Of a stretch of 64,000 bases of DNA, positions 53,541 through 62,600 are shown piece after piece; the stretch's first letter is position 1, and each line of letters opens with the position of its first letter. Source of the stretch: SAR86 cluster bacterium AG-313-N18 (GTDB lineage Bacteria; Pseudomonadota; Gammaproteobacteria; Magnimaribacterales; D2472); NCBI GenBank assembly GCA_003283765.1, contig QBVY01000001.1, forward strand, positions 62,001-126,000. The letters are read 5' to 3'. Both the position numbers and the translations under genes were made by a program. Below the pieces are notes generated by a model. The model worked only from the letters and a program-made list of their open reading frames with translations. It made no database searches and was not told where the DNA came from.

Positions 53541-54305
53541 ATGAATAGGATCATATTATTAATCGGGGCTTTGCTTTTAACAGTGATTTATTTCGCTATA
53601 TCTGAACCAGCCAAAGGTGAAGCGAAACTTGCTTATAAGAACCACTTTACCTGGACAAACTCTAATATCATTAAGCATTCTCAGGCATACGTTGATGAAA
53701 GCATTGCAAAGTTAAGATCATATCAGTCAAAAATTGATAGTAAATTGCTTGGTCTGGAAAGCAAGCAGATTCAAGCTCAGCAAGGCTTGAAGAATTATGC
53801 CTTTAATCTGGAACAGCTTAATTCAAAAAATGCAAGCATGATCAATGAATATAAGATGTTGAAGGCGCTTGATGAAGTTAAATATCAACCACGACTCAAA
53901 GAGATCAAGTCAATGATCTTGCGATTAGATAGCAAAATAGGCACCTATCAAAAAAAGCAATCCCTTTTAAATGGATCAAAGATTAGGACATCTGAGATGA
54001 TTGATGCCACGTATGCGACCAAAGCAATTGTAGAGCAGAAAATTGACGAAATGGATCTCATGCGTGACGAGATGCTATTAAATGGATCTTCTGTAACGGA
54101 CTCCATCGATTTAGAAAACATTTCAGAGTTGATAGCTAATATTGAGTCTCTTAGCAATCATTTTGAACATAAATCGCTCGATCGTATTATTGAAAACGGC
54201 TTTGTTCCCCAGGACAGGGATCAGAGGTTTGAAGAAATTTTAAGAAACGAGGGCCTAACAGTTTCAAAAAGCAGTCTTTCTAAACTAGAAGAGAGCGCCT
54301 CGTAA
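53541..54305 (+). CDS. Uncharacterised N-terminally anchored or exported coiled-coil protein
   Basis: N-terminal hydrophobic IILLIGALLLTVIYFAI; helical coiled-coil-like composition; good RBS. Confidence 0.65.
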   Translation: MNRIILLIGALLLTVIYFAISEPAKGEAKLAYKNHFTWTNSNIIKHSQAYVDESIAKLRSYQSKIDSKLLGLESKQIQAQQGLKNYAFNLEQLNSKNASMINEYKMLKALDEVKYQPRLKEIKSMILRLDSKIGTYQKKQSLLNGSKIRTSEMIDATYATKAIVEQKIDEMDLMRDEMLLNGSSVTDSIDLENISELIANIESLSNHFEHKSLDRIIENGFVPQDRDQRFEEILRNEGLTVSKSSLSKLEESAS

Positions 54306-54325
54306 AATTTAATTACATTGTCCCT

Positions 54326-56089
54326 TTGAATATGCAAAGGGAGAGGGGAACAGAAATGCATAACACATTAAGTAATAAACAACGTTCTGAAGGTAAATCT
54401 TCGATCAGCAACGCAGAAGTCCTTCCTAACAAAACTGAAAGTAATAATAAACAAATTGCAAAGAGGGTCGATAAGATAGCCTGGATAATCGAGGGATGTG
54501 TAATTTCCTTTGGTGTTGCAGTGTCAATAGGTTTGACTTTTCCAGAGTTTCCAAATGATTTTAATTTTTCAATTTCCTCGATGATATCATTTGGACTTTT
54601 TTTTATGCTGGCGATCTCAGAAGCTTCAAAGATACCCTTATCCCAAGTCTTTGTAGCTTCATCATCATTAAAGTTAAAAATTTCCTCTTTAATTGCTCTA
54701 TTGGCTGTACTAACAATTTCAACTGATAATCTAATTACAGGAGGGGACGTGGTTCAAAAGCAAAGACTACAACCTATTCTTGAAATTAAGAAAGAGATTG
54801 AACAGCGCCAAAATAATCTTGCAAGTATTCAGTCTAGAATTGCCTCCATATCATTGGAGGCTTCCACTTCTACAAAAAATTTGGTCACTCAATCAGAGGA
54901 GGAGATTGCAAACAAATCTAAAGCTATTATAGAACTGAGAAAGCAAATTAACTTAATTACTTTATCAAATAATTCTTCCTTAAAAAATTCTATCAAAGCC
55001 GAAGTAGCGGTCTTAACCAATCAAATACAAGACTTAAAAGATCAAATAGAAGCTCAAAAACAAGATCTTCTTCTGGAAATTGCAGAACTAAGAAAAATGA
55101 AATATGAAGAGATGGATCGATCTCTTTTAAGAGATAGATCAATTGCTAAAAAATATGATCAAAAAATACTATTCAAGGAGTCTGCTTTTGCTAAAGAAAA
55201 AAAATTGATTGGAAGATCCATTGAAAAAAGACAGGATGAATTAGATGGTCTTTATGTACAGATGAGAAATGCCAACGAGCTTTCAGCCCCAACCAAGTCT
55301 CAAATCAAAGAATTGCTGAACAAAATTACAGAAATCCAGGAGCAGGTTGCAGACACCGATAAAGCCAGACAAAAATCCATAATAAATTCTTTATCTATGA
55401 CAAGGGCTAAAGAGGAAAATAAGGCATCATTACTTCAAGATGCATCCACCACCAAGTCTGCTGTGCTTGACTCTAAAATGCGACTCGATCATTTGATGAG
55501 GGAAAACTTTATATACCGTATTTCTTCTTATGTATTTAGAAAAGATCCTACGGATATATCGGATGATGAGTATGGATTAATAAATTTATTATTTATATTT
55601 TCTATAGCAATCGGACTTTCAATTCTCCCATCGTTTCTTGCAGGTATTTCAACCTCTTTAAGGATGGAAAATGAAACAAAATCTCATCGTTCAAGAAATT
55701 TAGAGGAAATTTTTAAATTGATTAGTAATGTCCAAAAAAATAGGAAGGAACGAAAAAGTAAAAAAATTGATAAATCAGAGAAAAACCTTAAAGATGCAAA
55801 TGCTAGGCTTCGCGAAGAGGTAAGACAAGAAAAACAAAAACATCAAGAAGCCCTGAAAAAAGAAGCTCAGTACAAAAATAAAATCATTAAGTTAGAAGAA
55901 GAGCAGCTGGCCAAGCCTAAAGTTGTTGAGAAGGAGGTAATTAAATTTATAGATAGACCATACTATCAAGCGGTTCCTGTTCCCATATCGCAATCTAACT
56001 CAATTAATTCAGAGTTTATGAGCTCATTAAAATCTTATTTTAATAAACACAACACTAAACAAACGCGAGAAAAAGATGAAAAAAAATAA
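54326..56089 (+). CDS. Uncharacterised multi-TM protein with long coiled coil and charged C-terminal tail
   Basis: TM segments near residues 50-140 and 415-445; long K/E/Q-rich helices; tail KVVEKEVIKFIDRPYYQAVPVPISQ. Confidence 0.65.
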   Translation: MNMQRERGTEMHNTLSNKQRSEGKSSISNAEVLPNKTESNNKQIAKRVDKIAWIIEGCVISFGVAVSIGLTFPEFPNDFNFSISSMISFGLFFMLAISEASKIPLSQVFVASSSLKLKISSLIALLAVLTISTDNLITGGDVVQKQRLQPILEIKKEIEQRQNNLASIQSRIASISLEASTSTKNLVTQSEEEIANKSKAIIELRKQINLITLSNNSSLKNSIKAEVAVLTNQIQDLKDQIEAQKQDLLLEIAELRKMKYEEMDRSLLRDRSIAKKYDQKILFKESAFAKEKKLIGRSIEKRQDELDGLYVQMRNANELSAPTKSQIKELLNKITEIQEQVADTDKARQKSIINSLSMTRAKEENKASLLQDASTTKSAVLDSKMRLDHLMRENFIYRISSYVFRKDPTDISDDEYGLINLLFIFSIAIGLSILPSFLAGISTSLRMENETKSHRSRNLEEIFKLISNVQKNRKERKSKKIDKSEKNLKDANARLREEVRQEKQKHQEALKKEAQYKNKIIKLEEEQLAKPKVVEKEVIKFIDRPYYQAVPVPISQSNSINSEFMSSLKSYFNKHNTKQTREKDEKK

Positions 56090-56093
56090 CATA

Positions 56094-56243
56094 ATGGAGA
56101 GCTATATTTTTAGCTACCAAGAGAATTTAAAAATCCAGACTTTAAAGTGCAAGCTAAATATTTATTTTCGAATAATTTTTTTATTACTAGTTTCCTATGC
56201 TGTGATTGTATTTACAACCATTGAATTGTTGGAAGCTATATAG
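56094..56243 (+). CDS. Small membrane protein (49 aa), below the ORF-track cutoff
   Basis: MESYIFSYQENLKIQTLKCKLNIYFRIIFLLLVSYAVIVFTTIELLEAI*; five bases after preceding stop. Confidence 0.45.
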   Translation: MESYIFSYQENLKIQTLKCKLNIYFRIIFLLLVSYAVIVFTTIELLEAI

Positions 56244-56286
56244 CAGCACCAATGTCACAGCTATTTTCAGATAATCCCTCTACTCA

Positions 56287-56646
56287 ATGATCATGTTCAT
56301 CAAAAAAATTCAATTTCGAATAAAATCTGTTGCTGCAGACGAGTTCCTCATGCATTTAGCAAAATTAATTACAGCATTCAGGTTTCGGGATGCTTATATT
56401 TCATTGACCAATGAATTAAATGAGCTCCATGAAGACGAGCTTTTCGAGCATCTTTATTATCTCAAAAGATTAAGGGGCGAATTGAGACAAAGCTCTAAAA
56501 GAATCACCAACAAAAAACAGACTTTGCTAAAAATTTTTATCAAGGCCATAAAAAGCTATCCAAAAATAATGAAGCTTTATTTTCATTCTTATACTCTAAA
56601 AAACTTTTATCGAATTGATTTTGATCAAGAGCACAAAACATTATGA
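56287..56646 (+). CDS. Uncharacterised basic protein
   Basis: Intact ORF overlapping the next start. Confidence 0.5.
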   Translation: MIMFIKKIQFRIKSVAADEFLMHLAKLITAFRFRDAYISLTNELNELHEDELFEHLYYLKRLRGELRQSSKRITNKKQTLLKIFIKAIKSYPKIMKLYFHSYTLKNFYRIDFDQEHKTL

Positions 56647-57110
56647 GTATATATTTTTCAACCATCACAGTGCTTGAGGACAAAATTGTTAAAGTTACAG
56701 AAATTAGGGTTACGATTCCTCTTTACAATCATGGTGATGAAATTATTTTTAATTCTACAAACCCTGAACTAATCTATCTTTTTATTCATGAATCAAGTCT
56801 CAGGCAGGGATCAAATAATATGGATCAGTGGGATGACATATTGTTGGATATTTGCATAAACGAAAAAAATATAAAGAAAAATGATGTTCTTCGATTTGAA
56901 AATTGGAATATTTATGGGGCCAGCTATTCTGTAGTGAAAGATGTACCTTGCAAACCAAAAGAGGCTGAGATCTTCAGATTTAATCAACTTGAGTATCTAG
57001 ACGAAAAAAAAAGGGGCGCTAAAGATTATAGATACCAGGAATATCAGACGATAAAAATTTTGCACAAATCCACCCAACATAGGAGTATCAAAGATGGAAT
57101 CAAGAATTAA
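56643..57110 (+). CDS. Uncharacterised protein
   Basis: Intact ORF with start/stop overlaps both sides. Confidence 0.55.
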   Translation: MSIYFSTITVLEDKIVKVTEIRVTIPLYNHGDEIIFNSTNPELIYLFIHESSLRQGSNNMDQWDDILLDICINEKNIKKNDVLRFENWNIYGASYSVVKDVPCKPKEAEIFRFNQLEYLDEKKRGAKDYRYQEYQTIKILHKSTQHRSIKDGIKN

Positions 57111-57540
57111 TACAAGAACAGGCTTTACACAAGCTAGATTAAATTCGAAGACCGGTAGATTATTTGTGGTGGAGGTTCTATTTGTAGCTATATTTATAGG
57201 TATATATTTTGCGAGTTGGTATAGTTTTGGAGCAGCGCTCTTCGCATTAACCCTTATTTGTTACCTTCAAATTACTGGTTTAATTCTTGCAATCACTTTT
57301 TCATCTTTGTGGGCTTGTTTGGCCGCAGCAAATGCATGCATTTTCCAAGGAGTAGATTTTTTTCAAGACAGCTTTTATGACTCAATCTTAATTCTCTTTT
57401 CAACCCCTGCATCTTGTGTTTTGGGAATATCCTTCTTTGCTCTAGGACTTCATTTTCATCTAACCGGTATTGAATGGGCCAGAGATGTTCTTGATCCAAT
57501 AGGTAGAAACTTTCCAAAGATACCAGGCTTTAAAAAATAA
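57094..57540 (+). CDS. Uncharacterised membrane protein
   Basis: Multiple hydrophobic segments. Confidence 0.55.
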   Translation: MESRINTRTGFTQARLNSKTGRLFVVEVLFVAIFIGIYFASWYSFGAALFALTLICYLQITGLILAITFSSLWACLAAANACIFQGVDFFQDSFYDSILILFSTPASCVLGISFFALGLHFHLTGIEWARDVLDPIGRNFPKIPGFKK

Positions 57541-57792
57541 ATGAAAGATTACTCTAAGGAAATTAATCGACTCTCTAGAACCTCAATTTTCTTGACTAAT
57601 TTAGTTGAGTCATTAAAAAGTCAAATTATTTGTGAAGTTTTAGTTACTAACCAGCTTGAGATAATAAACCTTAAAAAGAGAAATAAAAAAAATGTTGACA
57701 ATTCTATTGAAGATTCTATTGCGGCTTCAAAACAAGCAATCGCAGCATTGAATGCTTGCAAGAAAAGAGAAGATCATAATAAAAATACATAA
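57541..57792 (+). CDS. Small uncharacterised protein
   Basis: Starts directly after preceding stop. Confidence 0.45.
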   Translation: MKDYSKEINRLSRTSIFLTNLVESLKSQIICEVLVTNQLEIINLKKRNKKNVDNSIEDSIAASKQAIAALNACKKREDHNKNT

Positions 57793-57880
57793 AAATAAAA
57801 CAGCCTTTATGTAATTATATTTTCCTTGGTAATGCGGTTTAGCCAATGAACTTAAGGCCAACACTTATGTTTAATGTAGC

Positions 57881-58114
57881 TCAATGAGCCATATTAAAAA
57901 TAATAACAAACAACACTCCTGTTCCCAGAACTCCCACAACACATAACAGCCAATCCACTAAAAAAACTTTAAACAGTTTTGTCCATATTCCTTGGTCTTC
58001 CTCAATAGATTTGAGTTCTTTCTTAAAAACCTCCATGGCAGCATATTTAAACCACGAAAAAGTTACAAGAAAAGTAATGGCACCAAATGCAAAAAGGAGA
58101 GAGTTTGAATTCAT
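57881..58114 (-). CDS. Small membrane protein downstream of TRAP dctM
   Basis: Two hydrophobic segments; 4 bp after dctM on the same strand. Confidence 0.55.
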   Translation of the reverse strand: MNSNSLLFAFGAITFLVTFSWFKYAAMEVFKKELKSIEEDQGIWTKLFKVFLVDWLLCVVGVLGTGVLFVIIFNMAH

Positions 58115-58118
58115 AGGC

Positions 58119-59447
58119 TTATAAAATAAAAAATGGGAAAATTATTACGATCAATAATACAGCTAGTTGAATCAAAATAAAGGGAATAACTCCTTTATAA
58201 ATATCTGTGGTCTTAATGCTTTCATCTGCCACTCCTCTTAAATAGAAGAGAGAGAAACCAAAAGGTGGCGTTAAGAAAGAAGTTTGTAAGTTAATTGCCA
58301 TGAGGATTCCAAGCCACACAGGATCAAAACCCATCATTAAAAGTGGAGGGGCAACTAATGGGATAATGACATAACAAATTTCAATAAAATCTAAAATAAA
58401 ACCAAAGAGGAAGATGGTTAGTAGAATGAATAGGAGAGCAGTATATTTTCCACCAGGCATCATTTCAAAAATCTGATCTACCAAAAGGTCCCCACCCACG
58501 CCTCTAAAGATTAAAGAGAAAATTGAAGCACCAATCAGAATGCTGAAAATCATGGTGGTCACAGTTGCAGCTTTATAACTTGTTACCCTCAGCAGCTCTA
58601 GATTTGCACTGCCATTGAGTCCAGCAATAATCAAGGCTCCAAAGGCTCCAACGCCTGCAGCTTCAGTAGGTGTTGCGATGCCTGCAATAATAGACCCAAG
58701 CACAACAAAAATTAGGGTTGCAGGTGGAAGTAAAGTTTTTAAGATGTTTGCTTCGCCCTCAATTTCTTCTGTGGGCATAAACTCTTTTTTTCGATTAATC
58801 TTGATGGTGTAAATTAAATATCCAGCAACAATCATGATGCCTGGGACAATTGCACCAACAAATAAATCTCCCACTGAGACAGTTTCTTGTGAAAAGACTC
58901 CCATATTGTTTTGAGCTCTTTGATAGGCATTGGACATCACATCACCAAGAAGCACCAGGGCAATGGAGGGTGGAATGATTTGACCCAGCGTTCCGGTTGA
59001 GGCAACCAGGCCTGAGGCAAAATCTTTGTCATACCCTTGCTTTAACATGGCAGGCAGAGACATGAGGCCCATGGTCACAACGGTTGCTCCAACAATTCCA
59101 GTGCTAGCCGCTAATAGAGCACCTACAATAATAATTGATATGCTTAAACCTGAATTGGTATTTTTAAAGACAATCGCCATATCTCTTAACATCTTGGCTG
59201 CAATGCCTGATCTTTCTAAAACTACACCCATGAAAACAAACAGGGGCACAGCAAGAAGAGTTTGATTATTCATGATTCCAAAAATACGCATGGGCAGGGT
59301 TTTGAATAAATTAGGATCAAAAAAATCTAATGCGATACCAAGCAGCGCAAATAAGATTGAGGTTCCTGCAAGGGTGAAAGCGACTGGATAGCCAAGCAAT
59401 AAGGCAGCACAGATGAGAACTATTAAAAGAATTGGGATTATTTCCAT
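58119..59447 (-). CDS. TRAP transporter large permease subunit (DctM-like)
   Basis: Multi-TM; MRIFGIMNNQTLLAVPLFVFMGVVLERSGIAAKM; TGTLGQIIPPSIALVLLGD. Confidence 0.93.
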   Translation of the reverse strand: MEIIPILLIVLICAALLLGYPVAFTLAGTSILFALLGIALDFFDPNLFKTLPMRIFGIMNNQTLLAVPLFVFMGVVLERSGIAAKMLRDMAIVFKNTNSGLSISIIIVGALLAASTGIVGATVVTMGLMSLPAMLKQGYDKDFASGLVASTGTLGQIIPPSIALVLLGDVMSNAYQRAQNNMGVFSQETVSVGDLFVGAIVPGIMIVAGYLIYTIKINRKKEFMPTEEIEGEANILKTLLPPATLIFVVLGSIIAGIATPTEAAGVGAFGALIIAGLNGSANLELLRVTSYKAATVTTMIFSILIGASIFSLIFRGVGGDLLVDQIFEMMPGGKYTALLFILLTIFLFGFILDFIEICYVIIPLVAPPLLMMGFDPVWLGILMAINLQTSFLTPPFGFSLFYLRGVADESIKTTDIYKGVIPFILIQLAVLLIVIIFPFFIL

Positions 59448-59890
59448 AATCTATATAGCTCCCTTACTCCTGCCAATGCTAGAACGAGCGGAAATAAAAA
59501 AATAAAAGATTTTTGAATGTATACAATGCTTAGACCGCCTGGCTCAGTGGAGATTTCCTGAACAGACCAAGAGGCTGAAACGAAATCTGTGGCGTAATAT
59601 CCCAGAACCCCTATCATTGGCAGCAGAAAAAATATTATCCCAAAAGTATCAACAGCTTTTTTATACTCAGGAGAAGCATTGCGATAAAAAATGTCTACTC
59701 GCACATGCTCATCTGCAGAATAGGCCCAACCAGCACAGCCTAGAAAAATAAGAGCATGGACATACAAAGCTAATTCTTGGATATCCACTCTTCCAATCCC
59801 AAAAAAATATCGACCAATGACAACTATCATGACCAATATCAATAAAACGGGTATCAGGCGTGCAAAAAATCGTCCCAAGTAATCACTCAT
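59438..59890 (-). CDS. TRAP transporter small permease subunit (DctQ-like)
   Basis: Four TM segments, DIQELALYVHALIFLGCAGWAYSADEHVRVDIFY. Confidence 0.9.
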   Translation of the reverse strand: MSDYLGRFFARLIPVLLILVMIVVIGRYFFGIGRVDIQELALYVHALIFLGCAGWAYSADEHVRVDIFYRNASPEYKKAVDTFGIIFFLLPMIGVLGYYATDFVSASWSVQEISTEPGGLSIVYIQKSFIFLFPLVLALAGVRELYRLWK

Positions 59891-59928
59891 GCTATGTATA
59901 TTAAAGAGATTTAGTTAAAATAAGAACC

Positions 59929-60696
59929 ATGATCGTTTTATTATCACCAGCCAAGACTCTTGATTACACCAAAGAATTTGATGTGGAGCCAACTGCTCCA
60001 GCATTTTTATCAGATTCAGCCAAGTTAATTAAAGAGCTGAAAACAAAAGAGCCCAAGGATATTGCCTCACTGATGGGGCTCAGCGACAAGTTGGCAACGT
60101 TGAATTTTGATCGCTATCAAAGCTGGTCAGCAGCTAAAAAAATGAGTGCTGACAGCCAGCCAGCTCTGTTTGTATTTCAGGGAGATGTGTATCAAGGTTT
60201 ACAAGCTGAAAGTTTCAATAAAAAAGATATTACTTTTGCTCAAAAACATTTAAGGATTCTATCTGGCCTTTATGGTGAGCTAAGACCTCTAGACGTCATC
60301 AAGCCTTACCGATTAGAAATGGGCACAAAGCTACAAAACGCTAAGGGTAAAAATCTATATGAGTTCTGGGGCAACAAAGTTCAAAATAATATCTTGAAGG
60401 AACTTAAGACTAATAAGTCCAATCTTATTGTTAATCTTGCATCAAAAGAATACTTCACCGTGGTGGGCTCACTGCCCAAAGAGGTTGAAGTTGTCTCACC
60501 CGTATTTAAAGATTTTAAAAATGGTGAATATAAGCTCATTAGCTTCTATGCCAAAAAAGCACGAGGCTACATGAGCCACTGGATGATCAAAAACAAAGTT
60601 ACTAAGTCTGAGGATTTAAAGAATTTTGATGCTGAAGGTTACAAATACTCTAAAAAGCTTTCAACTGAATCTGAGCCTGTCTTCTTAAGGAACTAA
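59929..60696 (+). CDS. yaaA: YaaA family peroxide stress protein
   Basis: IVLLSPAKTLDY; LSGLYGELRPLDVIKPYRLEMGTKL. Confidence 0.93.
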   Translation: MIVLLSPAKTLDYTKEFDVEPTAPAFLSDSAKLIKELKTKEPKDIASLMGLSDKLATLNFDRYQSWSAAKKMSADSQPALFVFQGDVYQGLQAESFNKKDITFAQKHLRILSGLYGELRPLDVIKPYRLEMGTKLQNAKGKNLYEFWGNKVQNNILKELKTNKSNLIVNLASKEYFTVVGSLPKEVEVVSPVFKDFKNGEYKLISFYAKKARGYMSHWMIKNKVTKSEDLKNFDAEGYKYSKKLSTESEPVFLRN

Positions 60697-61545
60697 CCCG
60701 TCTTTTTCCCAGAATGAATGTGTTGGCTCTAAGTCATCATAATTAGCTTTTGATTTTTCCATAAAAGCTTTCATTGCAGCTTCCATGTCTTGTCCGCTAA
60801 TTAATGAAGAATTCCATGCCGCATGATAATCAAGAGATTCTTTTACACTGTGATCGCGTGCATAGTTAATTTGCTTTTTAATCACCCGAGTAACTAGCGG
60901 TGATTTGGAGGCAATCTCTTTTGCTAATTCTAGCGAACCTTTTTCAAGCTCTTCTCTGTTCTCAAAGACTTTATTCATAAAGCCCAATTCTATAGCCTCA
61001 GCTGGAAGAAATTTTCTGCCAGTGTAAGAAAGCTCTCTTACCGCACCAAGAGGCATCAAGGTCGGCAATCGTTGAAGCGTTCCAACATCTGCTGCCAACC
61101 CAATATCTACTTCTGCAATTTTAAAAAAAGCATCAGATGAGCAATGTCTAATGTCACAGGCAGCTACCATATCAATGCCTCCACCAACGCAAGCTCCTTG
61201 AATTGAAGCAATGGTAGGCATGCGACATTCTTCTAATGCAGAAAATGTATCTTGCAACTCAAGAACTTCATGATAAAAAGTTTCTCGCATACGTGCAGGA
61301 TCTTTTTTTGGACCATTTTTATCAGCAGGAGCAAAATTTGCTAAATCCATACCAGCATTAAAATGCTTGCCTTCTCCTTTTAATAGAATCACTCTAGCCT
61401 CAGCATTTTTGTCTAATTCTTTAACTATTTCGGGAAGTTCTTTCCAGAATAAGCGTGTCATGGTGTTGAATTCTTCAGGACGATTCATGACCACATGGGC
61501 CACATGTTCTTTTACGCTGACATCAAAACATGTGTATTTACTCAT
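60685..61545 (-). CDS. Enoyl-CoA hydratase/isomerase family protein
   Basis: VILLKGEGKHFNAGMDLANF; IQGACVGGGIDMVAACDIRHCSSDA. Confidence 0.93.
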   Translation of the reverse strand: MSKYTCFDVSVKEHVAHVVMNRPEEFNTMTRLFWKELPEIVKELDKNAEARVILLKGEGKHFNAGMDLANFAPADKNGPKKDPARMRETFYHEVLELQDTFSALEECRMPTIASIQGACVGGGIDMVAACDIRHCSSDAFFKIAEVDIGLAADVGTLQRLPTLMPLGAVRELSYTGRKFLPAEAIELGFMNKVFENREELEKGSLELAKEIASKSPLVTRVIKKQINYARDHSVKESLDYHAAWNSSLISGQDMEAAMKAFMEKSKANYDDLEPTHSFWEKDGLVP

Positions 61546-61702
61546 TTGAATCTACCTCATTTTTGATGTTTTGAACTATCTCTCTTAGCTCATCGACTAA
61601 TTCGAACGTTTTGTGATGAGGGAGGACTACTTTTCTCTCGGTGCTAAGTTTCCTTAGTCCATTATCTAACTCATCTAATTTGGTGATTATTTCTTTGCTC
61701 AT
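61538..61702 (-). CDS. Small hypothetical protein (54 aa), start/stop coupled with the hydratase
   Basis: MSKEIITKLDELDNGLRKLSTERKVVLPHHKTFELVDELREIVQNIKNEVDSNE*; stop overlaps the downstream ATG. Confidence 0.5.
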   Translation of the reverse strand: MSKEIITKLDELDNGLRKLSTERKVVLPHHKTFELVDELREIVQNIKNEVDSNE

Positions 61703-61747
61703 GGCTACAATAGGTTTCTAAACAAAAAATTATAATAGCTTGAATCT

Positions 61748-62599
61748 ATGAAAGCACGTCTCTGGCAAAGTTTATTTCTTTTAAATGCTCTGATTACAAC
61801 AGAAATGATTGTTGCCGAGGACACAAAGAAAGATGTTAGAGACCTAAAAGAACAAAATATTATGTCTGTTCTTTACCAGCAGACGGCTGCCGAAAGATTA
61901 GCAGGAAGTCTGCAAACTTTTAGATCAGCTAAGCAAGCGCTAGACAATGCATTGGCAGATCCATCTTGGAGTGCTTTGCCAGGACAAGATATTCAAGGCA
62001 AAAAGCCAGCCATCATCGTCGATGTCGATGAGACAGTTTTAGACAATACTGCTTATGAAGCCCGAATGATTCTTGATGGCACCAAGTATCCAGAAGGATG
62101 GGTTAGTTGGGGCAAAGAAGCAGCTGCCACTGAGGTTCCTGGAGCAAAAGACTTTCTGAATTATGCCGCTGCAAAAGGCGTAACAATTTTTTATGTTACT
62201 AATCGAGTGGTGGAGCTAAAAGAGGCAACCAAAAAGAATCTTACCAAGCTTGGCATTCACTGGGATCAAACCAGGGAAGCTGTTTTAATGCGAGGAGAAA
62301 ATAACTGGGACTCTAATAAGGGCCCAAGAAGGACATTGGTGGGCAATGAATATAGAGTCCTTTTGATGGCTGGAGATAACTTGGGCGATTTTGTAGACGC
62401 TAAAGACAATAATTTAAGCCCAAGCAATCGAGCGAAGATTGTTAAAGATTATGCTGATTATTGGGGAGTCAAGTGGTTCATGCTTCAAAATATTGCTTAC
62501 GGCGATTGGGAGGGAGCTCTTTATAACTTTGACTATACGCTGTCTCCTGATGAAGTGCACAAAACTCGTTTAGAGTCATTGGAACCCAGCAGAAAATAA
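61748..62599 (+). CDS. HAD-superfamily acid phosphatase, lipoprotein e(P4)/class B-like
   Basis: IIVDVDETVLDNTAYEARM; LLMAGDNLGDFVDA. Confidence 0.88.
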   Translation: MKARLWQSLFLLNALITTEMIVAEDTKKDVRDLKEQNIMSVLYQQTAAERLAGSLQTFRSAKQALDNALADPSWSALPGQDIQGKKPAIIVDVDETVLDNTAYEARMILDGTKYPEGWVSWGKEAAATEVPGAKDFLNYAAAKGVTIFYVTNRVVELKEATKKNLTKLGIHWDQTREAVLMRGENNWDSNKGPRRTLVGNEYRVLLMAGDNLGDFVDAKDNNLSPSNRAKIVKDYADYWGVKWFMLQNIAYGDWEGALYNFDYTLSPDEVHKTRLESLEPSRK

Positions 62600-62600
62600 A

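Noticed and set aside
51898-57800. Known defence system (Zorya-, BREX- or CBASS-like) or inovirus
   Set aside because: No recognisable MotA/B pair, helicase, methyltransferase, cyclase, Zot ATPase or HUH Rep motif; left as uncharacterised
57800-57900. Direct-repeat (att) boundaries for the lipA-TRAP island
   Set aside because: Compared the lipA end with the 57.8-kb junction and saw no convincing shared repeat
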